From Staphylococcus croceilyticus (lineage in GTDB: Bacteria; Bacillota; Bacilli; Staphylococcales; Staphylococcaceae): a stretch of 64,000 nt of DNA. Both the position numbers and the translations under genes were made by a program. Shown in pieces: positions 26,782-35,150 of this stretch (positions within the stretch are counted from its first letter, which is position 1; each line of letters starts with the position of its first letter). Below the pieces are notes generated by a model. That model worked only from the letters and a program-made list of their open reading frames with translations, was not told the DNA's origin and searched no databases. Location: contig NZ_PPRD01000014.1 of the NCBI RefSeq assembly GCF_002902575.1, positions 1 through 64,000 of the forward strand. The letters run 5' to 3'.

Positions 26782-27531
26782 TTAGTTCATTGTTAAACCG
26801 CCATCAACAGTAATGTTTTGTCCGGTAATTCCGTTTGCGGCTTCAGAACTTAAGTACGCTACCATATTTGCCACATCTTGAGGTGTCGTTACTTTACGTA
26901 ATGGTGTTGTTTGAGCGATTAAGTCAAACACTTCTGGTGTTGTTACTGCACTGGCGTCAGTTGTTTTCAATAAACCGCCAGAAACCATATTTGCTGTAAT
27001 GCCATATTGACCTAATTCAGCGGCAATATTACGTGTGAAACCGATTAAGCCGGCTTTAGCAGTCGTATATTCATGATATGGCACGACAGGATTTTGGAAT
27101 AAGTTCGTACCAATACTGATGATACTGCCAGACTTGCGTTCAATAAATTGAGGAACAACACTTTGAGCGACATTAAATGCTGCCTTTAACGTACCATCAA
27201 TTTGTTGTTGGTAATCTTCCCAGCTTAAGTCTTTAAACGCTTTTTGAGCAACGGGATCGAACTTGAAGTTAACTAATGCATTGTTCACGACTACGTCAAT
27301 TTGTCCGAAATGCGCTGTCGCTTCTTTAACTAAACGTTCCACTTCTTCACGTTGCGTCACGTTTGCTTGTAGTGCGATTGCGTTATCACCTAATTCAGTT
27401 GCTAACTGTTCAGCAGCTTCTTTACTCTTATTGTAATTAATGACAACTTGAAATCCTTGTGACACTAATGTTCTTGCGATGACTGCGCCTAAACCACGGC
27501 CACCGCCTGTTACTAATACTGTTCTTGCCAT
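26782..27531 (-). CDS. Short-chain dehydrogenase/reductase, first gene behind TPP riboswitch
   Basis: A 249-residue classical SDR with TGGGRGLG for cofactor binding, NNALVN, the catalytic Ser in IISIGT, the Tyr-Lys pair in YHEYTTAKAG, and a C-terminal GITGQNITVDGG. It resembles FabG-type reductases, but is not part of a fatty-acid operon. The start was set to the ATG at 27531 (MARTVLVTGG), eight bases after GGAGG; the longer ORF from 27555 would begin before that site. It is co-oriented with the monooxygenase and preceded by riboswitch and attenuator. Confidence 0.82.
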   Translation of the reverse strand: MARTVLVTGGGRGLGAVIARTLVSQGFQVVINYNKSKEAAEQLATELGDNAIALQANVTQREEVERLVKEATAHFGQIDVVVNNALVNFKFDPVAQKAFKDLSWEDYQQQIDGTLKAAFNVAQSVVPQFIERKSGSIISIGTNLFQNPVVPYHEYTTAKAGLIGFTRNIAAELGQYGITANMVSGGLLKTTDASAVTTPEVFDLIAQTTPLRKVTTPQDVANMVAYLSSEAANGITGQNITVDGGLTMN

Positions 27532-27562
27532 TGCACGAGCCTCCATCACTTTCATTTACAGT

Positions 27563-27598
27563 AAAAAAATACGCAACCTTCACTAGGAAAGTTGCGTA
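27563..27598 (-). terminator. Attenuator terminator between TPP aptamer and SDR gene
   Basis: On the reverse strand TACGCAACTTTC pairs with GAAGGTTGCGTA (one G-T pair), loop CTAGT, then seven T. Its 5' arm and loop contain ACTTTCCTA, which is the exact complement of TAGGAAAGT in the 3' strand of the TPP aptamer, giving a mutually exclusive antiterminator. Confidence 0.88.
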
Positions 27599-27667
27599 AA
27601 TAATAGATATGTATATATAAGTAAGAGATTGACACATTTGTCATCTCTATTGGCATCTAAAATTTAT

Positions 27668-27757
27668 CCCACACTTTCCTACGCTAGTATGAACTAGTTC
27701 AGGTTCAAAGGGTTCGAGGACGCGCCTCATCTCAGTTAAAAAACACCCCTAGTGCAT
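27668..27757 (-). ncRNA. TPP riboswitch (THI element)
   Basis: Reading the reverse strand: AGGGGTG, then ACTGAGATGAG, then ACCCTTTGAACCTG, CTAGTTCATACTAGCGTAGG and AAAGTG. These are the conserved blocks of the thi-box in the right order. With the terminator at 27563-27598 it forms a standard transcription-off switch. The downstream genes are an SDR and an FMN monooxygenase, not known thiamine genes. Confidence 0.93.
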
Positions 27758-28059
27758 ATATTAATACTATATTTACAATGTATAATTTTTAAATTTAGAA
27801 GTCAAGACAATTGCAGACGGTAAACCTCTGTGCGTCATTTATTCATTTTTAGCCGAAAAGGTTAGCGGATTATTATAAATTTCATAATATAATTAATTAA
27901 TCTAAATTAATTAAAAATTGAGTTGTAAAATTTATTGAAAATCATTAAAATGAAAAACGCACAAGTTTTATGATTGGAAAAGTATCGAAAATTATTTTAA
28001 TGTAAATAAGTATCATATAGTAGGTTTCATAAAATTTTCAAGCTGCCAAAGGGGATAGG

Positions 28060-28089
28060 AACGTTAAATGAGAATTTAACGTTTTTTTG
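28060..28089 (+). terminator. Terminator-like hairpin in the leader of the sodium symporter gene
   Basis: AACGTTAAAT (28060-28069) pairs with ATTTAACGTT (28074-28083), followed by seven T. It lies 57 bases before the symporter start. It may end a short RNA that begins near 28020, or attenuate the symporter. The rest of 27758-28059 is AT-rich with no ORF or motif that I recognise. Confidence 0.7.
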
Positions 28090-28145
28090 TTGCAAAGAAT
28101 GACGATTGCAATTTCTAAAAATTTTATAAGGAGAGCGAAAGAAGT

Positions 28146-29738
28146 ATGAATTGGATAGCGATTCTATTATTCTTAGGCGTAGTTATCGGTATTAGTGTTT
28201 ATGCGTATTGGCGCTCGAAAAAAGTACAAACCGATAGCGCAGATGGTTATTTTATGGGAGGCAATACCTTAACAGGTTTCACAATTGCTTCAACCATTAT
28301 CATGACCAACCTATCGACGGAACAGTTAGTAGGTCAGAATGGTCAAAGTTATGGTAAAGGTATGGAAGTTATGGCGTGGGAAATTACTGCTGCCGTAGCG
28401 GTAGTCTTACTAGCATGGGTCTTCCTTCCTAAATATTTACGTTATGGTGTTTCGACCATTTCTGAATTCTTAGAGATGAGATACGATACATTTACGAAAC
28501 GCTTTGTATCAATCTTATTTATCTTTACGTATGTTGTATCATTTATGCCAGTAGTTTTATATTCAGGTTCTTTAGTATTTAATAAAATGTTCCATGTTGG
28601 AGATTATTTAGGCGTAAGTGACACGACGGCCACTATTATCATTTCACTAACGATTGGTATTATTGGTGTGCTTTACCTCTTTGTAGGTGGTTTATCTATA
28701 AGCGCGTTCAGTGACTCTATTTACGGTATTGGCTTAATCGTTGGAGGTTTGATTGTTACATTAATTGGTCTACACCATGTAGGCGATGGTGGTTTCGTTA
28801 AAGGTTTCGACCATATCGTACAACATACTCCAGAGAAACTGAATGCATTCGGGGCTGTAGATTCAGATATCGTCCCATGGCCAACATTATTCTTTGGTAT
28901 GTTTTTCAATAACTTATTCTTCTGGTGCGCGAACCAAATGATCGTTCAAAAAGCACTCGCCGCTAAAAACTTACAAGAATCACAAAAAGGTGCCATTTAC
29001 TTAAGTATCTTTAAAGTATTTGGTCCAATCTTCACAGTGATTCCTGGTATCATTGCATATAATTATTTCAATGGTGGTATCGATAAAAATGACAATGCTT
29101 ATCCAGCGTTAATCCAAAGCATTCTACCAGATTGGTCATTAGGTCTCTTTGGTGCTGTTATCTTTGGTGCCATCTTAAGTTCATTTGTCGGTTCATTAAA
29201 CAGCACAACCACATTATTCACATACGATTTCTATAAACCCATCTTTGGTAAGAAAGCCTCAGATAAACACATTGCCCGCGTAGGACATATTGCGACAGTC
29301 GTAATTGGTGCTATTTGTGTCGGTCTTTCACCATTTATCTCATTATTCCCAAGTGGTTTATATGCGATTGTACAACAATTTAACGGCGTTTATAGTATGC
29401 CAGTTCTTGCATTAGTGCTTGTAGCATTCTTCTCTAGACGTACCTCTAAGTTAGGTGCTAAAGTAGCACTGTTTACACATATTATTTTATATGTCATTGT
29501 AAGCTTGGCATTCCCACAAATTAATTATCTTTATACATTTAGTGTGATTTTCTTTATTGATTTAATCATTGTAATGATATTCAATAAATTGAAACCATCT
29601 AACGAATTTGATTTAAATATAAATAAAGCTAAAGTGGACATCACACCTTGGAAATATCGCTACGTTGCAGGCACTATTATTCTTGCTTTAGTTGTAATTA
29701 TTTATATCATCTTCTCGCCATTAGTACTGGCTAAATAA
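28146..29738 (+). CDS. Sodium:solute symporter (SSS family)
   Basis: A 530-residue integral membrane protein with about 13-14 TM helices, of the SSSF family close to SGLT-like members. Landmarks are ADGYFMGGNTLTGF, STIIMTNLSTEQLVGQNGQ, the NQMIVQKALAAKNLQESQKG block after TM region 6, and SSFVGSLNSTTTLFTYDFY. It couples sodium entry to uptake of a small solute; sugar, sialic acid or another solute cannot be told apart here. It stands alone between the leader hairpin and its own terminator. Confidence 0.85.
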   Translation: MNWIAILLFLGVVIGISVYAYWRSKKVQTDSADGYFMGGNTLTGFTIASTIIMTNLSTEQLVGQNGQSYGKGMEVMAWEITAAVAVVLLAWVFLPKYLRYGVSTISEFLEMRYDTFTKRFVSILFIFTYVVSFMPVVLYSGSLVFNKMFHVGDYLGVSDTTATIIISLTIGIIGVLYLFVGGLSISAFSDSIYGIGLIVGGLIVTLIGLHHVGDGGFVKGFDHIVQHTPEKLNAFGAVDSDIVPWPTLFFGMFFNNLFFWCANQMIVQKALAAKNLQESQKGAIYLSIFKVFGPIFTVIPGIIAYNYFNGGIDKNDNAYPALIQSILPDWSLGLFGAVIFGAILSSFVGSLNSTTTLFTYDFYKPIFGKKASDKHIARVGHIATVVIGAICVGLSPFISLFPSGLYAIVQQFNGVYSMPVLALVLVAFFSRRTSKLGAKVALFTHIILYVIVSLAFPQINYLYTFSVIFFIDLIIVMIFNKLKPSNEFDLNINKAKVDITPWKYRYVAGTIILALVVIIYIIFSPLVLAK

Positions 29739-29756
29739 AGCACATTAACGTATAAC

Positions 29757-29800
29757 GTGTACGTTTAAAGTGGTAATTTACATTTAAACGTACACTTTTT
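29757..29800 (+). terminator. Terminator of the symporter gene
   Basis: GTGTACGTTTAAA (29757-29769) pairs perfectly with TTTAAACGTACAC (29783-29795), followed by TTTTT. Confidence 0.9.
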
Positions 29801-29833
29801 GCTTATTTTTTGAAAAAGGAGGGAGTAAACCTA

Positions 29834-31039
29834 ATGTACACGATTGGACTCGTACCTTCGCCTGGTGTGGCACGTAAACATGTCGACCATGCGATACCCA
29901 AGATACAAGACTTACTCCAACAACGTATTGATAGTAACACTGAGTGGAAGTTCGACATCAAAGTCGACTTATTAATCGGTTCAGCGGAAGATGTGCACGA
30001 AAGTATAGACAAAGCAGCTGAGTTAAAAGAACAACATGAATGGGATTTCGTCGTTTGCATTACCGATTTACCAAGTATCTCAGGCAATAAAGTCGTGATT
30101 AGTGACTTTAACAATGAACAACAAATCGCAATGGTATCAATGCCATCATTAGGCTGGTTCAATTTAAAACACAAATTAGTTAACAGTATAACTTCATTAA
30201 TTGAACAATTGTACTATGACAAACCAAATCCACACCCAAAAATTTCTATGCTGATTCGTCCAAAAGCAGTGGAACCAAGTGAGGATAATAGTACAAAGCA
30301 ACGTTATATTAATCCTTTCCTAGTACTTGGGTGGATTCAACTTATATTAGGATTAACACGGGCGAATGAACCGTGGAAGAATATCTTTAACTTTAAAAAG
30401 ATCATTTCTGTGGCATTTGCGACAGGGACTTATGTGTCTATCTTTTCAATGCCATGGGAATTAAGTGTTCAATATTCTATTTATCGTTTTATCATATTAA
30501 TGCTCATTGCAATTATAGGCATGGCAGGTTGGTTACTTTATGCCCATCAACTATTTGAACGTAAAACGTCGAAGTCGCAACGTGTCTATCGTTATACGTA
30601 TAACGCTACGACGATGCTTACATTAATTTTAATTACATTGATGAACTATGCGATTTTATATATCTTATTATCTATCAGTATTTCATTATTTGTACCTGTG
30701 AGTTTATTTAATAGCTGGACGAGCGCGAACCCGGATTTTACTTTTCTAAATTATTTAAAACTACTATGGTTCGTCGCATCATTAGGTTTACTCGCTGGCG
30801 CAATGGGTTCTACGGTAGAGGACGAAGAAAAGATTCGACGCATTACGTATTCATATCGCCAGTACCATCGTTATAAAGAAGCGGAACAAGAGCAAGAAGA
30901 AGAAAGAGACAAACAGCAATCTGCCTCTCAAGATGAGTCACAACAAAATGTTGAGCAATCCGCTTCAAATAAAGAAGATAAAGATGAAGACCAATACGAA
31001 GGCAAGAAACAAGACCACAGAGAGGAGGATGAATCATGA
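29834..31039 (+). CDS. Membrane protein with N-terminal soluble domain, paralog 1
   Basis: A 401-residue protein. Residues 1-135 form a soluble domain (MYTIGLVPSPGVARKHVDHA ... WDFVVCITDLPSI) with alternating beta strands and helices. About four TM helices follow (near 190-345), then an acidic Gln/Glu-rich cytoplasmic tail. It is paralogous to the next gene, which matches it block by block. Staphylococcal relatives have been labelled methylene-tetrahydrofolate dehydrogenase, but no FolD motif is visible, and I regard that as unsupported. The ATG at 29834 follows AGGAGGG. It overlaps paralog 2 by 4 bases. Confidence 0.72.
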   Translation: MYTIGLVPSPGVARKHVDHAIPKIQDLLQQRIDSNTEWKFDIKVDLLIGSAEDVHESIDKAAELKEQHEWDFVVCITDLPSISGNKVVISDFNNEQQIAMVSMPSLGWFNLKHKLVNSITSLIEQLYYDKPNPHPKISMLIRPKAVEPSEDNSTKQRYINPFLVLGWIQLILGLTRANEPWKNIFNFKKIISVAFATGTYVSIFSMPWELSVQYSIYRFIILMLIAIIGMAGWLLYAHQLFERKTSKSQRVYRYTYNATTMLTLILITLMNYAILYILLSISISLFVPVSLFNSWTSANPDFTFLNYLKLLWFVASLGLLAGAMGSTVEDEEKIRRITYSYRQYHRYKEAEQEQEEERDKQQSASQDESQQNVEQSASNKEDKDEDQYEGKKQDHREEDES

Positions 31040-32151
31040 GTAACAATGACGAAAAAGTGATTGGATTAGTTGTCGCGCCGGGTGTTACAGAAACTCTAGG
31101 CGAAAGTTTGATTGATGATTTACCAAACATCTTATCGCAACAACCTAATAATCAAACCGATTGGAAGATTGATCTCGTGGTTGATCCTCTGACTGGTTTC
31201 GCAGAATCTGTAGAAGAAATCTTCAAGAAAATTCATGATTATCACGATGAAAGACAATGGGATTATGTAGTAGGACTTACAGATTTGCCTATGTTTTATC
31301 AGCAACATGTACTCGCTTTAGATATTAACAAGAAGAACGGAGCGGCCATTTTTTCATATCCCGCATTTGGATGGCGACCGGTTAAGAATCGTTTCAAGAA
31401 TGCTATTGTGGGAATTATTAATGAAGTACATCGCTCAGAAGAACAGAATGAAGCGTACGATGATGATGATAGCGTTAAACACATGTTAAGTAAGCAGTTT
31501 CCTTTCTCAAATATTAAAAAAACAGAAGTTTATTTAGAAGAAACAGAAACGAAGCATTTACGTTATTTATCTAATTCACGTTCTGCAGGTATGTTGCGTT
31601 TAGTTAGTGGCATGACCTTCGCGAATAACCCATTAAACATGATGGCAAGTTTAAGTAATATCGTTGCTATTGCGTTTACTACAGGCGCCTTTGGTTTAAT
31701 CTTCACAACCATGTGGCAGATGAGTATGGAATTCTCCATGTGGCGTCTTTTCGGCATATCAATCATCGCGGTGCTAGGTATGTTGATATGGATTATGCTA
31801 TCCCACGATTTATGGGAACCTGTAAAGCAGAGTAAGAATAAACGCATCACATGGTTATACAATTTAACGACTATTATGACATTATTTATTGCCATTATTA
31901 TTTATTACATTATCTTGTATTTATTATTCTTAACCGCAGAAATAGTGCTATTACCGGCTAATTTCTTAGGACAACAACTAGGATTGAAAGGGCCAGCAGG
32001 TATTAATTTATATCTCAGCATTCCATGGTTCGCTGCTTCAATTTCTACTGTTGCAGGTGCAATTGGCGCTGGTTTATTAAATGATCAACTAATTAAAGAA
32101 AGTACGTACGGCTATCGACAACAAATGCGTTATAACGATAGAAATCAATGA
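31036..32151 (+). CDS. Membrane protein with N-terminal soluble domain, paralog 2
   Basis: A 371-residue protein with the same plan as its upstream neighbour: a soluble domain (VIGLVVAPGVTETLGESLI ... WDYVVGLTDLPMF) of about 130 residues, a linker, and four TM helices (near 195-350). It lacks the long acidic tail. The pair share GLV-PGV, WK-D--VD, W-V--TDLP and a post-domain ML-LV-G-T-ANNP-N block. Overlapping reading frames suggest that both are needed in fixed ratio, possibly as a heteromer. Function is unknown. Confidence 0.72.
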   Translation: MSNNDEKVIGLVVAPGVTETLGESLIDDLPNILSQQPNNQTDWKIDLVVDPLTGFAESVEEIFKKIHDYHDERQWDYVVGLTDLPMFYQQHVLALDINKKNGAAIFSYPAFGWRPVKNRFKNAIVGIINEVHRSEEQNEAYDDDDSVKHMLSKQFPFSNIKKTEVYLEETETKHLRYLSNSRSAGMLRLVSGMTFANNPLNMMASLSNIVAIAFTTGAFGLIFTTMWQMSMEFSMWRLFGISIIAVLGMLIWIMLSHDLWEPVKQSKNKRITWLYNLTTIMTLFIAIIIYYIILYLLFLTAEIVLLPANFLGQQLGLKGPAGINLYLSIPWFAASISTVAGAIGAGLLNDQLIKESTYGYRQQMRYNDRNQ

Positions 32152-32163
32152 TAATTAAGTTTA

Positions 32164-32206
32164 TAAAGCCAATTGGAGTTATCTTGCTTCGATTGGCTTT
32201 ATTTTT
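32164..32206 (+). terminator. Terminator of the paralog pair
   Basis: TAAAGCCAAT (32164-32173) pairs with ATTGGCTTTA (32192-32201), followed by TTTTTG. Confidence 0.85.
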
Positions 32207-32363
32207 GTATTTTATTTTCCAGGAAAATAAATATAGAAAATTTCAAAAAAGTCATTTAAAATTAAGCGTAAATACTACGTGTGTATACATTAAAAATAGA
32301 AAAACCTTATTTCACACTCATCATTGTTATTACACTCATCAAGAAGTGAAAGGAAGGTCATTT

Positions 32364-33143
32364 ATGAAATATTGTCCTCAATGTGGAAGTCCAATCAACG
32401 CTAACCAACGTTTCTGTAATAAATGTGGTTATGATTTAAAAGCATTTGAACAGTATCGAGATAGCGGGATTTATTTCCAACCTCAACCACCAGAACCACC
32501 TCAACAAAAGCGAAAAGTTTGGCCGTGGGTTGTAATAGGTGCGCTTATTATTGCTATTATCATAGCAAGCTGTCTTACATATTATTTCTTCTTTATTAAA
32601 GACGAACAACATACGTCAAACGAAGCTACAACTACCCAACATACGTCAAAAACTGAAAAACAAAAAAATGAACATAAAGCATCCAATGACGCTAAAAAAT
32701 CTGAAAAACATGAAACTGAAAAAGAGAACAAGGTTAAATCTCCAAAAATTGATGTCATGAGTGAAGATTTCGAAAGAACCTATATGCAAAGTAATAATTT
32801 AGGTGGATATATGGGCGTGCGTAAAGGTATGACACGTTCAGAAGTTGAAAAACTTGTAGGTAAATCTACCGGCACTTTAAAAGTAGATGGCTTTAAATGG
32901 GAATCTACTAAATATGGCAATTTAACAGTGGATTATGATAGTAAAGGCGAGGACGGCAAAGTTATAGCAGTCGGTGTATCACCAGACCATGTCTCAACAA
33001 GTGAATTTCTTGATCGTTATCCCTCTTATGATGATTATAGCGGTTCAGAAATTGTTTATAACAACTTTAAAGGCAATGGTTATTTAGTTGCCGTAGATAT
33101 TGATCACGGATATATTGCTAAAATCCAATGTCTTGCTGAATAA
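32364..33143 (+). CDS. Zinc-ribbon single-pass membrane protein
   Basis: A 259-residue protein beginning with a zinc ribbon (CPQCG at 4-8, CNKCG at about 18-22), then a Pro-rich linker, a TM helix near residues 54-78, a Lys/Glu/Thr-rich spacer, and an extracytoplasmic C-terminal domain of about 130 residues with GYMGVRKGMTRSEVEKLVGKS. The last block resembles BamE/SmpA-like RKGM-TRxEVxxLxG motifs. The ATG at 32364 follows GAAAGGAAGG; the longer frame from 32148 has no ribosome site. The next gene is a broken paralog. Role unknown, possibly envelope sensing. Confidence 0.75.
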   Translation: MKYCPQCGSPINANQRFCNKCGYDLKAFEQYRDSGIYFQPQPPEPPQQKRKVWPWVVIGALIIAIIIASCLTYYFFFIKDEQHTSNEATTTQHTSKTEKQKNEHKASNDAKKSEKHETEKENKVKSPKIDVMSEDFERTYMQSNNLGGYMGVRKGMTRSEVEKLVGKSTGTLKVDGFKWESTKYGNLTVDYDSKGEDGKVIAVGVSPDHVSTSEFLDRYPSYDDYSGSEIVYNNFKGNGYLVAVDIDHGYIAKIQCLAE

Positions 33144-33233
33144 ATTGCAACATATCACTTTTAATTTACTAATATCCAAATTTCACAAACAACTCAGTCC
33201 TTAAATCATGAAAAGTGAAAGGTAGATGAATAT

Positions 33234-34058
33234 ATGAAATATTGTCCTCAATGTGGTAGCCCATTAAAAGATAATCAACACTTTTGTAATAGATGTGGTT
33301 GTGATATCCAAAACTTTAAATGTGGCTACACTCAAGAAAATGATTATTTTCCACAAGAACCGAAGCGAAAACGTCGTATTTGGCCGTTTGTAGTTATCGC
33401 CATATTTGTAATTGTGGTTATAGGAAGCAGTTGCTTCGCGTATTATCACTTTTTCTTAAAAGGGAATGAACAAGCACAAAGTAAACCGTCCACTACTTAG
33501 CATGTTGCCAAAGAGGAAGAGAAACCAGGAGAGCATAAAATTTCAAATGACCCTAAAAAAGCTGAAAAACAAAGGGCTGAAGAAGAAAAAGCAGAGAAAG
33601 CAGATAAAGATAATGAGCCACACCCACCTAAAATAGATGTCCTTAGCAAAAATTTTGAAGAATCATTTATGCATAAAAATACTGTAAATGAATACATGGG
33701 TGTTCGAAAAGGCATGAAAAAAGAAGAAGTAGAAAAGATGTATGGTAAAGGCGAACCACTTCCTCATATAGAAGGAATGGATAATGACTTTATAAGATAT
33801 GGTAATTTAGCAATTATTTATAATCCTCGGACTCACGATAATACAGTATGGGGCATTTCTGTAGTTCCTGACAATATAACTGAGGGAGAATTTTTAAAGA
33901 GATATTATGCATATGATCACCGCTCAGGATCTGGAGATATTATTTATGATAGCAATAAACATAATGGTTACAGTATTATTGTTCGAGTAAAAAATGGTAA
34001 AGTCGTTTTAATAGATTGTGCCCCTGAAGATAGTGGCATTTTTGTTCCAGAACATTAA
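33234..34058 (+). pseudogene. Zinc-ribbon membrane protein paralog interrupted by an amber codon
   Basis: Reading frame +3 runs without shift from ATG 33234 to the stop at 34058, interrupted once by TAG at 33498-33500. The N-terminal half (88 codons) has CPQCG, CNRCG and a TM; the remainder continues the alignment with the intact neighbour through EYMGVRKGMKKEEVEKMYGKG to the end. At the stop the neighbour has TTTQHTSK where this copy has STT-stop-HVAK, so a CAG-to-TAG change explains it. No other lesion is visible, so the break looks recent, or could be a sequencing error or a suppressed stop. Confidence 0.85.
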
Positions 34059-34063
34059 TATTT

Positions 34064-34098
34064 AAAACCACTTTAGATTAAAGCTAGAGTGGTTTTTG
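34064..34098 (+). terminator. Terminator after the zinc-ribbon pseudogene
   Basis: AAAACCACTTTAG (34064-34076) pairs with CTAGAGTGGTTTT (34084-34096) with one G-T pair, followed by T residues. Confidence 0.87.
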
Positions 34099-34194
34099 TC
34101 TATCGTATTGTTTCTTCTTTTCTCAAAGATACTCCTCAAATTCACTTGACTTTCTAGGCAAAACTCGATAAAGTATTAACATATTATTCTGACA

Positions 34195-34215
34195 ATTCCG
34201 ATAGGTATTAGATAA
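34195..34215 (+). promoter_or_regulatory. Candidate CymR-type operator upstream of cysH
   Basis: ATTCCGATAGGTATTAGATAA lies 37 bases before the cysH start region; its core AATTCCGATAGGTATT is an imperfect palindrome (AATnCCnATnGGnATT). A second copy lies upstream of cysJ. CymR, an Rrf2 repressor of sulfur genes in Firmicutes, is the natural candidate, but I cannot confirm its motif. Confidence 0.45.
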
Positions 34216-34251
34216 ATAAATTTGTGAACACTGAGGGGGGACCATAAGTTT

Positions 34252-34983
34252 ATGTCAGTACCGAAGATTACGTATGAGACTTTTAATGGAGATCCATTTA
34301 TCGACGCTATTTCCACAGATGACGCTACAAAGGGCGCTTACGAAATTTTAGAATGGGCATACCGCACATATGGTGACTCTATCGTTTATTCATGTAGTTT
34401 CGGAGCAGAAAGTATGGTGCTTATTAATTTGATTTCTCAAATTAAACCAGATGCTCAAATTGTATTTTTAGATACGAATTTACATTTTCAAGAAACGTAT
34501 GACTTAATTGATAGAGTGAAAGAACGCTTTCCACAACTTCGCATTGAAATGAAGCAACCTGACTTAACGCTTGAAGAACAAGCGGAGAAATATAATCCAG
34601 CACTATGGAAGAACAATCCTAACCAATGCTGTTACATTAGAAAGATTAAACCGTTAGAAGAGGTATTAGGTGGCGCAGTCGCTTGGGTTTCAGGCTTACG
34701 TCGTGACCAATCTCCAACGCGTGCACACACTAATTTCATCAATAAAGATGAACGCTTTAAATCGATTAAAGTTTGTCCATTAATTTATTGGACTGAAGAT
34801 GAAGTTTGGGATTATATCAAAGCGCACAACTTACCATACAATGAATTACATGATCAACATTATCCAAGTATTGGTTGTATTCCATGTACTGCACCTGTTT
34901 TTGACTCTGAAGATTCTCGTGCAGGGCGTTGGTCTAATTTTGAAAAGACTGAATGTGGTCTCCACGTTGCAGATAAGCCTTAA
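34252..34983 (+). CDS. cysH: Adenylylsulfate / PAPS reductase CysH
   Basis: Reduces activated sulfate to sulfite with thioredoxin. The 243-residue protein has the PP-loop-like [12 protein letters not shown], the Cys pair Cys126-Cys127 (NQCCYIRK) and Cys209/Cys212 (GCIPC) that bind a [4Fe-4S] cluster, and the catalytic cysteine Cys235 in ECGLH. The cluster ligands mark it as an APS reductase type; Bacillus relatives also accept PAPS, which fits the APS kinase gene in the same region. The ATG follows GAGGGGGGACC. A hairpin after it suggests separate or partly attenuated transcription from cysJ. Confidence 0.93.
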   Translation: MSVPKITYETFNGDPFIDAISTDDATKGAYEILEWAYRTYGDSIVYSCSFGAESMVLINLISQIKPDAQIVFLDTNLHFQETYDLIDRVKERFPQLRIEMKQPDLTLEEQAEKYNPALWKNNPNQCCYIRKIKPLEEVLGGAVAWVSGLRRDQSPTRAHTNFINKDERFKSIKVCPLIYWTEDEVWDYIKAHNLPYNELHDQHYPSIGCIPCTAPVFDSEDSRAGRWSNFEKTECGLHVADKP

Positions 34984-35019
34984 TGATTAAGGTAAAAAAT
35001 TTTTGAATATAAAGCCTAG

Positions 35020-35042
35020 TATTCTGATAGGTTTTAGAAAAT
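35020..35042 (+). promoter_or_regulatory. Second copy of the candidate CymR-type motif, upstream of cysJ
   Basis: TATTCTGATAGGTTTTAGAA repeats the motif before cysH (shared ATTC-GATAGGT-TTAGA followed by AATAAA) and lies about 130 bases before the cysJ start, between the cysH stop and a hairpin. Confidence 0.4.
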
Positions 35043-35044
35043 AA

Positions 35045-35082
35045 AAATATATCCGAATTTTATTGTAAATCCGGATATATTT
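35045..35082 (+). terminator. Hairpin between cysH and cysJ, possible terminator
   Basis: AAATATATCCG (35045-35055) pairs with CGGATATATTT (35072-35082), followed by TTC. The T run is short, so termination may be partial. Confidence 0.55.
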
Positions 35083-35150
35083 CTTACATAATAAAGATAG
35101 TATCTAAATAAAATAAAATTGTATTCTTACGGAATAAGAGGTGGATAACA

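Noticed and set aside
29834-32151. Labelling the tandem pair as methylene-tetrahydrofolate dehydrogenase
   Set aside because: No FolD active-site or NADP-binding motif is visible, and the proteins are membrane-bound with four TM helices.
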